DNA of 64,000 nt from the NCBI GenBank assembly GCA_016928395.1, contig JAFGKV010000238.1:20341-84340 (forward strand), written 5' to 3'. Below the pieces are notes generated by a model. That model did not search any database, was not told where the DNA came from, and saw only the letters and a program-made list of their open reading frames with translations. Shown here one piece after another: positions 44,136 through 53,720 of this stretch. The position numbers and the translations under genes were made by a program. This DNA comes from Candidatus Fermentibacterota bacterium (lineage in GTDB: Bacteria > JAFGKV01). Each line of letters begins with the position of its first letter. Positions within the stretch are counted from its first letter, which is position 1.

Positions 44136-47100
44136 ATGAATCATTGGCGGATACTACATCTGTTCATAGCCCTTTGTGGCGTTGCGTCTCCCCGCGGGGC
44201 AGCCGTCGGCGTGGGGACGCTGTGGCTGGGATCACCTGCCGGGCCTGCCCACCTGGCCTCGCCGCACCCGCCGCATCTTGTTCTCGGTGCCGATTCCTTG
44301 GCCTTGCTTCGTATGGATAAGGCCGTATGGAAGAAGTATGCGACTGCTCTTGAGTTGCCATGGCTGGATGCAGAGGCACCCACGCTCTTTCGCCTGAATT
44401 CCGACCAACTCTCCTCCCATGCCACGGCAATGGCCCGCAGGGATGTCAGTCGCCTGTGGCACGAGGCGGTTGTGCGCAAGAAGACCGCTTCCGAGAGAGA
44501 AGGGGGTGGTTTGCTCAAGGATATCGAGTTGCCCGTGAAGCTGCCAGGCCTTCTTGGGCATGTGGTGTCGGGCAAGGCGGGGTTGAGGGTTTCGGGGCGG
44601 CAGAGGCTTGAGCTTGGCGGCAGATCTTCCTACCAGGTGGGAGGGCTTGCCGATCCAAATCGGAGCAATTCGAAATTCCCCCAGCTTCACATGGAGCAGC
44701 AGTTGCGGGTGAGCCTCAAGGGGAATGTGGGCGACAAGATCAGTGTGCTTGTGGATCACGACAGTGGCCAGCGATCCAGCGACAAGAACAAGATCCGGAT
44801 ACGATACGAGGGTACCGAAGACGAGATCCTCCGTGAGGTCGAGGCGGGCAACACAAGCCTGTCTCTCGGCAGCGGGCCGGAATTCATTACCCCCAGCTTC
44901 AGCCACCAGGGACTCTTCGGCATTCGGGCCGGAGGCCAGGTGGGGCCTGCGACGCTCACAGTCATTGCCTCCAAGGAGGAGAGCCAGAAGCAGACCACCA
45001 GCTTCACCGGCCAAGCCAAGCTCGATACGATCCAGATAAACGACACGCAATACGTCCATAATCAGTTCTACTCCGTCATGATGATGCCGGGCGCCTCGTC
45101 TCTTGTGATCGACCCCACCGACAGCGTGACCAGTATTACGGTGTACCTCGACAACCAGGTCGACAATGCGGAGCGCATTCAATCCGGCACGAAGGCTATA
45201 TGCTATCTGGACCCGCGGGCTCCCTCCGAAGAAGAGACGTATCGCGGCGTTTTCACTGTGCTGCGGGAGGCTGGCGACTACGATTTTTCCTCGTCCACGG
45301 GCATCCTCGAATTGAAGCAGCCGCTGATGGAGAACAGCGTGCTCGCCGTGGCGTACACCAGCCGGAATCAGGGCGTGGTAGGGGGAGCTGCTATTGGGGA
45401 TTCGGTGAGCCTGAAGTTGGTGAAACCGCCCAACATGAATCCCGAGTCGAAGACGTGGGCCTATGAGTTGCGCAATGTGTACTACCTGGGCTCCCGATCC
45501 ATTGACACCAGCAAGTTCAGACTCACCATCAAGCGGCGGGTAGCTTCGGGAACAGATCTGGAGATCTACAACGGGAACACCTACCTGAATCTTCTGGGTC
45601 TAGACAACGACCGAAACGGCATGGTTGATCTCGACCGATCCGTTTTGGATCCTGATCGTGGCATTCTGGTGTTTCCCAATCCCGAACCGTTCAATCAGCC
45701 AGCCGTGCTGGACACGGTGAATCCCACGATTTACCGCGAGCAGTACAGCAGACTCAAGCCCGAACACAACCTCTACTACCTCGAAGCCAGCTATGAACTG
45801 CTGCAGTCGACGTATGCGCTCAGCCCTTTCATGATCGAGAATTCCGCGGTCGTCAGGGTTAACGGGCGGACCATGGTTCGCGGGCAGGATTATGACATCG
45901 AGTTCTTCGAGTTGCGCTTCCGGGCGGGAGTCATCACCGGACCGGACGACAATGTTGTCATTTCGTACGAGGTGAAGCCCCTGTTCGCCTCGGGCCAGAA
46001 GACGCTGGTGGGTGCCCGCTTCGAACTCCCGACCTCCCGGGTCACCAAGGTGGGCGCCACCTGGATGTACCAGAGCGAGGGCGGACCGCGCACGACTCTG
46101 CTGCCCAGGTTCGGCGAGGAGCCGAGGCGTTCGATGGTGGCCGGGTTGGATGGGCGTGTGGAGTTCAAGCCGCAGTGGCTGACAGATGCGGCCAACTTCC
46201 TGCCCTTCGTGGCGACAGATGCTCCGTCGACTATTACGCTCAGTGCCGAACTGGCCTACAGCATGCCCAACCCCAATATCCGGGGGGGCGCCACGGTGGA
46301 CGATATGGAGGGCAATCGCGAGGCTACCCCCCTGCCATTGGCATTTCGCCGGTGGTCTCTGGGCAGCCTGCCCTTCGGAGTCAACGCCGCAGGGCAGGAT
46401 ACACTGTTCTACTGGCACAATTTCGGCTATAGCGATCCATCCAAGCTGTCCAAGGGCGACATCTATCCCGACAGCGTGCTCACCGACGATCGGGAGCGGG
46501 ATGAGCTGGTGGAGGTCTTGAACCTGCGGGTTCACCCCTCGGCTGATGCTCCCGGTGGGACATGGGCGGCCATCCAGACTCTGGTACAAGCGGGAGGTGC
46601 GGATTTGACCGAGCGGGAGTACCTTGAGGTCTTGGTCCGGGGCGACACGGGGAGGCTGCACATCGATCTCGGGGCGGTCTCCGAGGACCAGGCCAGGAAG
46701 GGGACTGGAGGCAACGGGGTATTGGACACCGAGGATCAGAATCCCCGAGACGGAGAGTTCTTTGCTCTCGAGGAGGACACCGGATTCGATGGCCTGCGCA
46801 ATGCCGATGAACCCGGGGAGGGGCATGACCCCGCAGGAGACGATTACGCCTACGATTCGGCGCGTCCTCAGGACTACACCAAGGTCAACGGGGAAGAAGG
46901 CAACGATGTGTGGGACACCGAGGACCTCAATAGGAACGGCCAGATAGACGTGCGAGAGGCCTTCTTCTCATTCGATCTTCCCCTGGATTCCTACAGCGAA
47001 CTCATCGAGGCAGAGTACCAGAACGGGTGGCGCTTGTTCCGGATTCCGCTGGGAAGCGACCAGGTGGCAAAGGTCGGCAATGCCACGTGGTCCAGTGTGG

Positions 47101-49748
47101 AGTACTGCCGGGTCTGGGCGGAAGGCCTCGGCCAGGAAGACGAGTCATGGATCCAGATCGCGAATCTGGAGGTCGTGGGGAGTACATGGCGGTCCACCGG
47201 CGTCGAAGCGCCGGACGGGCGGATCGACGATTCGGAGGTATTCCGGGTCAAGACCAGGAACAACAAAGACGATGCTCTGTATGTGCCGCCCTTTGACCCG
47301 GGCGAAGACGAGCGAACTGGGTATGTGCGGCGGGAGCAGTCGCTGGTGCTTTCGTTCGAGAGTATCGCCCCGGGGCATTGGGGCAGCGCATATCAGTCAT
47401 TCTACCGCGACCAAGACTACTCGGGCTATCGCGGCATCGCAGTCTGGATTCGACCCCATGAGGTTCGGGATCAGGCGGGTATGGTACTGGATCCCTTGGT
47501 CTGGCTGCGGCTGGGCGCCAATGAGACCGACTACTACGAGATTCGGCTGCGGGCCGAGGCGGATCAATGGCGCAAGGTCGAGATTGACATGGATCAGCTC
47601 ACCCGGACGAAGGTCGATGGCGTCATCGAAACGCCCGAGGGCTATCTGCTCAGAGTAGTGGGGGCTCCCTCGATTACTCGCATTCGTCGGGGTGTAGTGG
47701 GGGTTGAGAACCCGTCAGGACGGCAGATGACAGGTGAGGTCTGGATCGATGAGCTCCATTTGGTCAGGGTCAAACGCGAGCAAGGAGCTGCGAGGCGGAC
47801 CTCTGCCAAGGTGCAGATCGCCAATTTGGCTACCGTGGATGTGGACTACCGCAATCTGGACGCGACCTTCACCCGCCTGGACCAGCGGGGAAGCACGGGC
47901 GCGACCAGCAGCAGTACCACGGGCCAGGTTTCCGGCACTCTCTCGTTGGACCAGTTCTTTCCTGCCCGCTGGGGGATCCGGCTCCCTGTCGCGGCATCGC
48001 AATCCTCCCGTCGCTCAACGCCTCGATTGGCCACGGGAAGCGACGTGACGCTCACCAGCGACGAGCGGCGACGGGAGCGGACCGTTGATCAGAGCCGGAG
48101 GATCAGCATGAATCTGAGCAAGGCGAATCCCTCCAGGCATGCCATCATGCGGGCCACGCTGGACAAGATCCGAGTCTCCGCCTCGTCCAGCAGGACGAAC
48201 AATGCCGGCCCTGCCCGGGCCGACAGCAGCACCTCACATCGATTCTCCGTGGATTGGGGGTGGACAGCTTCTGCGAAGCAGCCGTTGCGGATTCCCTTGC
48301 TGGGGCTTGGGATCAACTACCTGCCCACGTCGGTGTCTCTTGGAGTGACCGGACAACAGACCGACCCCCGCGTGTGGGTCGTCAGCGGGGATTCACTGGT
48401 CTCTTCGCCCACGCGCTTCAGCCGCGATGTGGGCGAGAAGGCATCGGTGGGCTTTCAGCCGGTGAGGGCACTGGATGCGACCTACTCCTTCAACGCTACG
48501 CGCGATTTAACCTACATGTCGTCTAGCAGGGGAGAGCATCTGCTGGACGAGCAGCTACGGTACACTGACCGGGTGCTGCCCTTTTGGCGAATCCTGGAGG
48601 CGCGCGAGACCAGGAGAAACCAACAATTGGGCCTTCGGCTGACCCAGCGGATCGCGGCATGGCTTGACCCGAGCCTGACCTACGATGCGACATACAGCGA
48701 GAACCATGATCCCGGGCTCGCCGCGGCGCAGCCAGATTCCCAGGATGTGCGGGACGCGTCCACCAACACCAGCGCCAAGGCTCGGGCTACCTTCTCGCCT
48801 TCCCAGTTTCTCTCGTGGGTTTCCCGGATGCTGGGCAAGACGAAGTGGATGGAGGATGTCGCACGCATCGGCGGGAAACTGCAGGCTATCCAGGGCAGCG
48901 TCGGTACCACCGTCTCGTCCAGCTACCGTGAACTCACCGAAAGACCCCCGCTGGGATACCAGTTTGGAGTGTGGCAGTCGCTGGAGGGGTCCGTACCTCA
49001 TGACCTTTCCCGGCGGAACTCGTGGGATCTCAGCGGCGGAATCCAGATTCTGAAGGACCTGCGCGCCACTGCACGAACAAGCTCCGAACGCACCCGGCGG
49101 GCATACAGCGGTGCCGAGACCGGGACGACCAGTTCCACGTTCCCGGATGTTGACGTCAGCTGGACGGGTCTCCACACAGTGGGCCCGCTCAAGGGAAGGG
49201 TGGCCAGCTCCACCGTTCGGTCAGCCCTGCGGATCACCACCGGCACCAGCGGCAAGTATGAGGGTGGAATCTTCAGTAAAGACGCAACTACCCGCCGGGA
49301 GGACTACTCGCCGCTTCTGAGCGTGAGCCTGACCCTCAAGAACCGGCTGACCTTCACGCTGGGAGATACGTATTCCAAGGATGAACGCGTGGATCTGCTA
49401 CAGGCCATTCCCTCCACACGCACCTCTACGTCTCACCGCAGCAATGCCGCGGTGCAGTACGCCTTCAGCGCACCCCAGGGTTTGACCCTGCCCGTAGTGG
49501 GACAAATGAAGTTCAATTCGGATCTTAGATTGTCACTGGATATATCGCGGGATCGCCGTCTGGACAGAATAGGGGGGGCAGCACCCACCACCGACACGTC
49601 GACCTGGTCGGTGCGCCCAGGGGCCTCCTATGATTTCGGGGTGGTGGACTCCGGCGTGGAGATCGAAGTCGGCCAGACGAGCAACAGCAAACTCAACCAG
49701 ACGAGGCGTGAGATTGGGCTGAGAGTATGGGTGAACTTTCCTTTCTGA
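44136..49748 (+). CDS. sprA: SprA-type T9SS outer-membrane translocon (1870 aa)
   Basis: The N-terminal third carries the SprA signature, LRVSLKGNVGDKISVLVDHD, IRIRYEGTEDEILREVEAGN and GLFGIRAGGQVGPATLTVIA, and further on VVRVNGRTMVRGQDYDIEF, GGATVDDMEGNREATPLPLA (about residue 718) and SYSELIEAEYQNGWRLFRIPL. The last 600 residues are amphipathic strands rich in Ser, Thr and Arg, ending in the aromatic RVWVNFPF expected of an outer-membrane barrel. SprA is the large pore through which T9SS cargo crosses the outer membrane. At 1870 aa it is shorter than Flavobacterium SprA (about 2400). ATG 44136 opens a signal peptide; TTG 44115 is possible. The stop overlaps the T9SS cargo gene by 22 nt. Confidence 0.93.
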   Translation: MNHWRILHLFIALCGVASPRGAAVGVGTLWLGSPAGPAHLASPHPPHLVLGADSLALLRMDKAVWKKYATALELPWLDAEAPTLFRLNSDQLSSHATAMARRDVSRLWHEAVVRKKTASEREGGGLLKDIELPVKLPGLLGHVVSGKAGLRVSGRQRLELGGRSSYQVGGLADPNRSNSKFPQLHMEQQLRVSLKGNVGDKISVLVDHDSGQRSSDKNKIRIRYEGTEDEILREVEAGNTSLSLGSGPEFITPSFSHQGLFGIRAGGQVGPATLTVIASKEESQKQTTSFTGQAKLDTIQINDTQYVHNQFYSVMMMPGASSLVIDPTDSVTSITVYLDNQVDNAERIQSGTKAICYLDPRAPSEEETYRGVFTVLREAGDYDFSSSTGILELKQPLMENSVLAVAYTSRNQGVVGGAAIGDSVSLKLVKPPNMNPESKTWAYELRNVYYLGSRSIDTSKFRLTIKRRVASGTDLEIYNGNTYLNLLGLDNDRNGMVDLDRSVLDPDRGILVFPNPEPFNQPAVLDTVNPTIYREQYSRLKPEHNLYYLEASYELLQSTYALSPFMIENSAVVRVNGRTMVRGQDYDIEFFELRFRAGVITGPDDNVVISYEVKPLFASGQKTLVGARFELPTSRVTKVGATWMYQSEGGPRTTLLPRFGEEPRRSMVAGLDGRVEFKPQWLTDAANFLPFVATDAPSTITLSAELAYSMPNPNIRGGATVDDMEGNREATPLPLAFRRWSLGSLPFGVNAAGQDTLFYWHNFGYSDPSKLSKGDIYPDSVLTDDRERDELVEVLNLRVHPSADAPGGTWAAIQTLVQAGGADLTEREYLEVLVRGDTGRLHIDLGAVSEDQARKGTGGNGVLDTEDQNPRDGEFFALEEDTGFDGLRNADEPGEGHDPAGDDYAYDSARPQDYTKVNGEEGNDVWDTEDLNRNGQIDVREAFFSFDLPLDSYSELIEAEYQNGWRLFRIPLGSDQVAKVGNATWSSVEYCRVWAEGLGQEDESWIQIANLEVVGSTWRSTGVEAPDGRIDDSEVFRVKTRNNKDDALYVPPFDPGEDERTGYVRREQSLVLSFESIAPGHWGSAYQSFYRDQDYSGYRGIAVWIRPHEVRDQAGMVLDPLVWLRLGANETDYYEIRLRAEADQWRKVEIDMDQLTRTKVDGVIETPEGYLLRVVGAPSITRIRRGVVGVENPSGRQMTGEVWIDELHLVRVKREQGAARRTSAKVQIANLATVDVDYRNLDATFTRLDQRGSTGATSSSTTGQVSGTLSLDQFFPARWGIRLPVAASQSSRRSTPRLATGSDVTLTSDERRRERTVDQSRRISMNLSKANPSRHAIMRATLDKIRVSASSSRTNNAGPARADSSTSHRFSVDWGWTASAKQPLRIPLLGLGINYLPTSVSLGVTGQQTDPRVWVVSGDSLVSSPTRFSRDVGEKASVGFQPVRALDATYSFNATRDLTYMSSSRGEHLLDEQLRYTDRVLPFWRILEARETRRNQQLGLRLTQRIAAWLDPSLTYDATYSENHDPGLAAAQPDSQDVRDASTNTSAKARATFSPSQFLSWVSRMLGKTKWMEDVARIGGKLQAIQGSVGTTVSSSYRELTERPPLGYQFGVWQSLEGSVPHDLSRRNSWDLSGGIQILKDLRATARTSSERTRRAYSGAETGTTSSTFPDVDVSWTGLHTVGPLKGRVASSTVRSALRITTGTSGKYEGGIFSKDATTRREDYSPLLSVSLTLKNRLTFTLGDTYSKDERVDLLQAIPSTRTSTSHRSNAAVQYAFSAPQGLTLPVVGQMKFNSDLRLSLDISRDRRLDRIGGAAPTTDTSTWSVRPGASYDFGVVDSGVEIEVGQTSNSKLNQTRREIGLRVWVNFPF

Positions 49749-52633
49749 GCAGACCCCTCGTGGGCTGTTTCTTCGCGGTATTGCCGGTTTTCTCAGGGAT
49801 GACGCCCGCCGCAGCGCAGCCGGCGTCCGTCTCGTTCGCCGGGTTGGACAGCCTGCGCATCTGGCCAGGGCAAGACATTACGATCAGCGTTGAAGTCGGC
49901 GGCGCGTCCGAGGGAACCTGCACCGTCTCCAATCTTTCCAGCGGCGATTCGGTTACTCGCGGCTTCAGTACGGCCGATTCGGTGGCGCTCATCGTATTGC
50001 CGTTTGGTCCAGGATGGACGGTGGGATCGGGTGTGTCTGCAGATACGCTGCTGCAGGCTTCGTACGGACACTTGATCGCGGCCTCCGTGGAAGGGGTCTC
50101 CGATACTGCCAGAATCGGTATCGAGGCCGCTCGAATCGTCGTGGCGCCGGAGGATGCGGCAGTGGGTGCCGTACTCACGATTTCTCTGGAGGATCGTGAT
50201 CAGGATCTGGATACGACGCTGCCCGACACGATCAGTGTCACGTGGTCGAGCCTGCTGGCCCAGCGGGAAGGGCAGATCATTCTCGAGGAGTCAGGCCCGA
50301 GCACAGGCGTGTTCTCGGCATCCGTGTCTGTGGCATGTGTTCTCGACGAAGATCCTCCCGGTGATGCAGTACTAGTGATTGACGCCGACACTCTATCATT
50401 CATGTTCCGGGACTCCCTGGCGGCGTGGGTTGGATGGGATCCTCCCTACGGCCTCGACATCGCCCGTTTCCAGCCAGTGACGACCCGCACGGCCACGCTG
50501 TCCGTGATTCATCCTGACTACGGAGATGTCGTCTTCTTGCCTTTGGACGGCGATTCCCTTGAGGTGTGCGTGGCCGAGCCTGACCTCGCCGGAGTGGGCG
50601 AGCTCGACGCCCGGGCGTTCATCCGCACCCCAGAGGGGATCATGGCGGACTCTACGCAGCTGGAGCTAGTCGAGACCTCAGATGGTACGTTTTCCGGCAG
50701 TGTCTTGCTTGGCGCCATAGGTGGGGGTCTTGACGCCCTGAGCGGCGATTCACTCCTCGTTACCTACCTTGATCGGGCCAATGATCTGGGGCTGTCCGGG
50801 GCCGAAACCGTGTCGGCTCTGGTTGGCGCCGTGGTCGTATCCGGGGCCATTCTGGACACGCTGTGGCTTCCCGGTGTGCCCCTGGTATTGGCCGACACGG
50901 TCACGGTGGAATCCGGTCATCATCTGCGGGTCGCACCAGGCTGCATCGTCGGCGCACTGCCGAACCGATCTGTTGTCTGGCACGTGGACGGGACGCTGGA
51001 GTTGGGGGAAGCAGAGGAGGACTCCGTGTGGGTGAAAAGCGCGGCCCGGGAACGCAGACGCGGCGACTGGCTTGGGTTTGCGATTGCGGGAACTCTGGAG
51101 GCCCGCGTCGCATCCATTGCGGATGCCGTGACCGGCACTGCCGTAATGCCGGGGGCATCGGTTGACCTGGAGGGCGTGAGGTTCAGCAACTGCGGCCTTG
51201 CATCGGGGGGTGAGCTGGCCGTGTGGAAGCAGGCCAGGAGGGGCGATCAGGATATCGCGCATTTCGCACGTCAGGCACGGTCGGTACCCGGCGCGATTTC
51301 GGCTACAGATGCGCATGTCGAAGTCAGGCAGGGGGTGATTGAGGAGAATGGTGGATTCGGCGTGTTCACTGATGGAGGTGACTGCGCACTGTCGAATTCC
51401 ACAATCAGGGCCAATGCAATGGATGGTCTTCTGGCCATCGGGGGGACTTGCCGGGTGGATAGTGGGCGTATCACCGGCAACGGAGAAGGCGGCATCTACG
51501 TCGTCCAGGGCGATCTCGCCATGATGAACGCATCCGCCTCCTGGAATGATCTTCAGGGAGTCTATGCCGTGGGCGGAATCATGGAGTTGTCTGGCGCGGA
51601 GCTGCTTGGGAATAGGGGGGGCGGCCTGATGGTGCGCGATGCCAATCAGTCCATGGTGGTTGCCACCTTGATCTCGAAGAACCATGGATCTGGCATCGAC
51701 GAGGCGTGGGACTGTCGCCTCGGCATGGAGTCCAGCACGGTAGCGGGCAATGGGGGGGACGGACTGGCGGTGAACTACCACAGCGGATTCACCATCTCGG
51801 CATCAACGCTGGCCTTTAATAGGCGGTACTCGGTCAATGTCGGCCCGTGGTGCACAGTTAGTGACACTCTCGACGCCCGCCAGTGCTGGTGGGGCGTCGC
51901 CATACCCCCGTTGGACAGCACAGGGGTGAACAACGGGCTCATCTATGACGGGGTGGATAGCCCAGGACGGGCCGTCGTTGACTTTTCTTCCTGGCGTACC
52001 ACGCCACCGCCCCCCCCCGCGCCCGGCGAATTGGTTCCAGCCGGCGGTGAAGTGCTCACCTTCGTCGGGGGTGGCGGAGGGCCAGGCGACACCTTGGCGC
52101 TCGAGCTCTCGCCGTCTGGTGAAGCTCCGGCGCGATATGCCGCAGTCGCCGTCGCAAGCAGCCTCGACACTCTGGTATGCCTTCTCCTATCGACCGAATC
52201 AGTCGGCGGCGGCCCTCTTCGAGGACAGATCGTCCTGAGTGCGACGGCGGACCTGACCGCACCGGACCAGTTGGCTGCGGCCACTGCCGACCAGATTCGC
52301 GCCTGGTGGGTTGCTGATTCGACAGTCACTGCAGATCTGACCCTGCCCGCCGTGCACCCTGAAGAGATACCATCCGATATGCGACTGGAGGTCTACCCTA
52401 ATCCTTTCTCGACCTCTCTGGAGCTTGCCTGGCGCGCCCCCTCGCCGGGCGTGGAGGTAGCCGTTCTTGACATGGCCGGCCGCCGACTCTGGCATCGGCG
52501 GAATCTTGAGTCAATCGGTAGGATAACCCTGGGCGGTGAGTGCACTCGCCCCTGGCCGCAGGGCGTCTATGTCGTGGTGGTGCGAAACGTCGACCGTCGG
52601 CAGTGTGCGCGGGTCATCCTCATTCGAGGGTAG
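49727..52633 (+). CDS. T9SS-sorted secreted beta-helix protein (968 aa)
   Basis: A signal peptide (VGCFFAVLPVFSGMTPAAAQ) precedes several beta-sandwich segments up to about 380. A right-handed beta-helix region about 400-740 follows (repeats such as ENGGFGVFTDGGDCALSNST, IRANAMDGLLAIGGTCRVDS, NHGSGIDEAWDCRLGMESST). Next come a proline-rich break (TPPPPPAPGE), a sandwich, and a C-terminal T9SS type A sorting domain (LEVYPNPFSTSLELAWRAPS, ending PQGVYVVVVRN). It is expected to leave the cell through T9SS and be processed at the surface. The ATG lies inside the end of sprA, so cargo and translocon are co-translated. Its ligand or activity is unknown. Confidence 0.9.
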   Translation: MGELSFLSRPLVGCFFAVLPVFSGMTPAAAQPASVSFAGLDSLRIWPGQDITISVEVGGASEGTCTVSNLSSGDSVTRGFSTADSVALIVLPFGPGWTVGSGVSADTLLQASYGHLIAASVEGVSDTARIGIEAARIVVAPEDAAVGAVLTISLEDRDQDLDTTLPDTISVTWSSLLAQREGQIILEESGPSTGVFSASVSVACVLDEDPPGDAVLVIDADTLSFMFRDSLAAWVGWDPPYGLDIARFQPVTTRTATLSVIHPDYGDVVFLPLDGDSLEVCVAEPDLAGVGELDARAFIRTPEGIMADSTQLELVETSDGTFSGSVLLGAIGGGLDALSGDSLLVTYLDRANDLGLSGAETVSALVGAVVVSGAILDTLWLPGVPLVLADTVTVESGHHLRVAPGCIVGALPNRSVVWHVDGTLELGEAEEDSVWVKSAARERRRGDWLGFAIAGTLEARVASIADAVTGTAVMPGASVDLEGVRFSNCGLASGGELAVWKQARRGDQDIAHFARQARSVPGAISATDAHVEVRQGVIEENGGFGVFTDGGDCALSNSTIRANAMDGLLAIGGTCRVDSGRITGNGEGGIYVVQGDLAMMNASASWNDLQGVYAVGGIMELSGAELLGNRGGGLMVRDANQSMVVATLISKNHGSGIDEAWDCRLGMESSTVAGNGGDGLAVNYHSGFTISASTLAFNRRYSVNVGPWCTVSDTLDARQCWWGVAIPPLDSTGVNNGLIYDGVDSPGRAVVDFSSWRTTPPPPPAPGELVPAGGEVLTFVGGGGGPGDTLALELSPSGEAPARYAAVAVASSLDTLVCLLLSTESVGGGPLRGQIVLSATADLTAPDQLAAATADQIRAWWVADSTVTADLTLPAVHPEEIPSDMRLEVYPNPFSTSLELAWRAPSPGVEVAVLDMAGRRLWHRRNLESIGRITLGGECTRPWPQGVYVVVVRNVDRRQCARVILIRG

Positions 52634-52669
52634 GGGAAAGAACTGGCGCGGCGTGCGGGCATTCGTGAG

Positions 52670-52855
52670 GTGAGTGCGCTGCAAGTGTTCACGAGGCGCG
52701 AGCGGACAGTGCTCTGGGCGATGGCAGTCGTGATTGTCGTTCTTTCGGTGGTCAGATTGCTTCACGACGCCCGTTTGTTGGGCATGTTCCAAAGGGGGGA
52801 GATCCTCCGTACGATCGAGGGCGAACCTCGCCATGACAGGACGCATATTCCCTAG
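52670..52855 (+). CDS. Small single-helix membrane protein (61 aa)
   Basis: The GTG start follows CGTGAGGTGA. The peptide has a basic front (FTRRERTVL), one membrane helix (LWAMAVVIVVLSVVRLL) and a polar tail. The front resembles the N-terminus of ComEA-like and other small type II/IV-pilus accessory proteins, but the rest of such proteins is absent. A pseudopilin gene follows, so a role near pilus or secretion assembly is possible. Confidence 0.5.
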   Translation: MSALQVFTRRERTVLWAMAVVIVVLSVVRLLHDARLLGMFQRGEILRTIEGEPRHDRTHIP

Positions 52856-52943
52856 TTGACAGGCCTTGTCCCACGGTGCATCTTCGTGGTTTGTCATTCG
52901 ACCCTGCTCACGCGATGTTTGGATCCATTGAAAGGAGAGCGCG

Positions 52944-53618
52944 ATGATGGTGAAGAGGAACGGTGGTATCTCTCTCATTGATGTTATGATCGTGCTCGCG
53001 GTGATAGCCGTGATAGCCGTGTTGCTTGTGCCCAAGTACAATGAGAAGAAAGCACGGGAACTCAGAGCCGAGATGATCACGGAAGCTCGGGAAGCCATGC
53101 TCGAGGCAAAGCTCGCCCAAGAACTCCATTTTGAGCGGCATGGCCGGTTCACCGACGATCTCAATGAGCTGGCTGTCTTCAACCCCGCATTGCGTGATCT
53201 GAGGTGTCCTTTCGACAAGGCACCGTACGCCATCGCCTACGACTCCACACGGTTTGCGATCTCCTGTTCCGTGCCGGATCCAGGCGCCATCGAGGGCGGC
53301 GTTCCATCGTGGCTGGCGGAGCCGGGCGCCGAGGGACTCCGCGCCTCATTGATCATGCGATCCAGGGATCGCATGGCGAAGGTGGCCGCCGCGCTGGATT
53401 CATTCAAGGCAATCACCGGATCGTATACCGCCGATCTGGATACTCTGGAATCCCAGACGCCGGGTGTTAAGAACCTCTTGTGCCCCCTCATGATGAAGCG
53501 GTTCTCCATTATCCTGTCTGACTCGCTTGGATACGAAGTGACATCCCATCTGGACGAGGTTGGACGGATCGTGGATGGCACGCCGGATTACCCACCCCTA
53601 CCGACCCCCAAGACCTGA
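52944..53618 (+). CDS. Type II secretion/type IV pilin-like pseudopilin (224 aa)
   Basis: AAGGAG is six bases before the ATG. The leader MMVKRNGG is followed by ISLIDVMIVLAVIAVIAVLL, the prepilin cleavage site and hydrophobic spine. At mature position 5 it has Asp instead of the nearly universal Glu. The soluble part (from about 40) appears to hold two similar halves, each with an FRHG/YTAD-type segment (HGRFTDDLNEL and TGSYTADLDTL) followed by a Cys-containing L-C-P motif (LRCPFDKAPY, LLCPLMMKRF). It should be processed by the prepilin peptidase encoded just downstream. Confidence 0.85.
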   Translation: MMVKRNGGISLIDVMIVLAVIAVIAVLLVPKYNEKKARELRAEMITEAREAMLEAKLAQELHFERHGRFTDDLNELAVFNPALRDLRCPFDKAPYAIAYDSTRFAISCSVPDPGAIEGGVPSWLAEPGAEGLRASLIMRSRDRMAKVAAALDSFKAITGSYTADLDTLESQTPGVKNLLCPLMMKRFSIILSDSLGYEVTSHLDEVGRIVDGTPDYPPLPTPKT

Positions 53619-53720
53619 CGGCCGGGGGAGTCCATCGCCGGGGGGTCTGTCTGGAGAGGATTGCCTCGCATCCGGCTCACGGCCCTGGCTTTGTGTCTGG
53701 TGGCTAAGGTAGTGTGATCC

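Noticed and set aside
45600..46826. Long open frame (408 codons) on the minus strand inside sprA
   Set aside because: It mirrors the codon pattern of sprA, has no ribosome-binding site and no recognisable domain; typical of antisense frames in G+C-rich genes. The same holds for 50750-51781 and 54952-56013.
52856..52884. TTGACA after the small membrane protein gene as a promoter for the pseudopilin
   Set aside because: The -35 is perfect but the -10 at 17-18 bases is poor (CATCTT/ATCTTC); kept out of the feature list.
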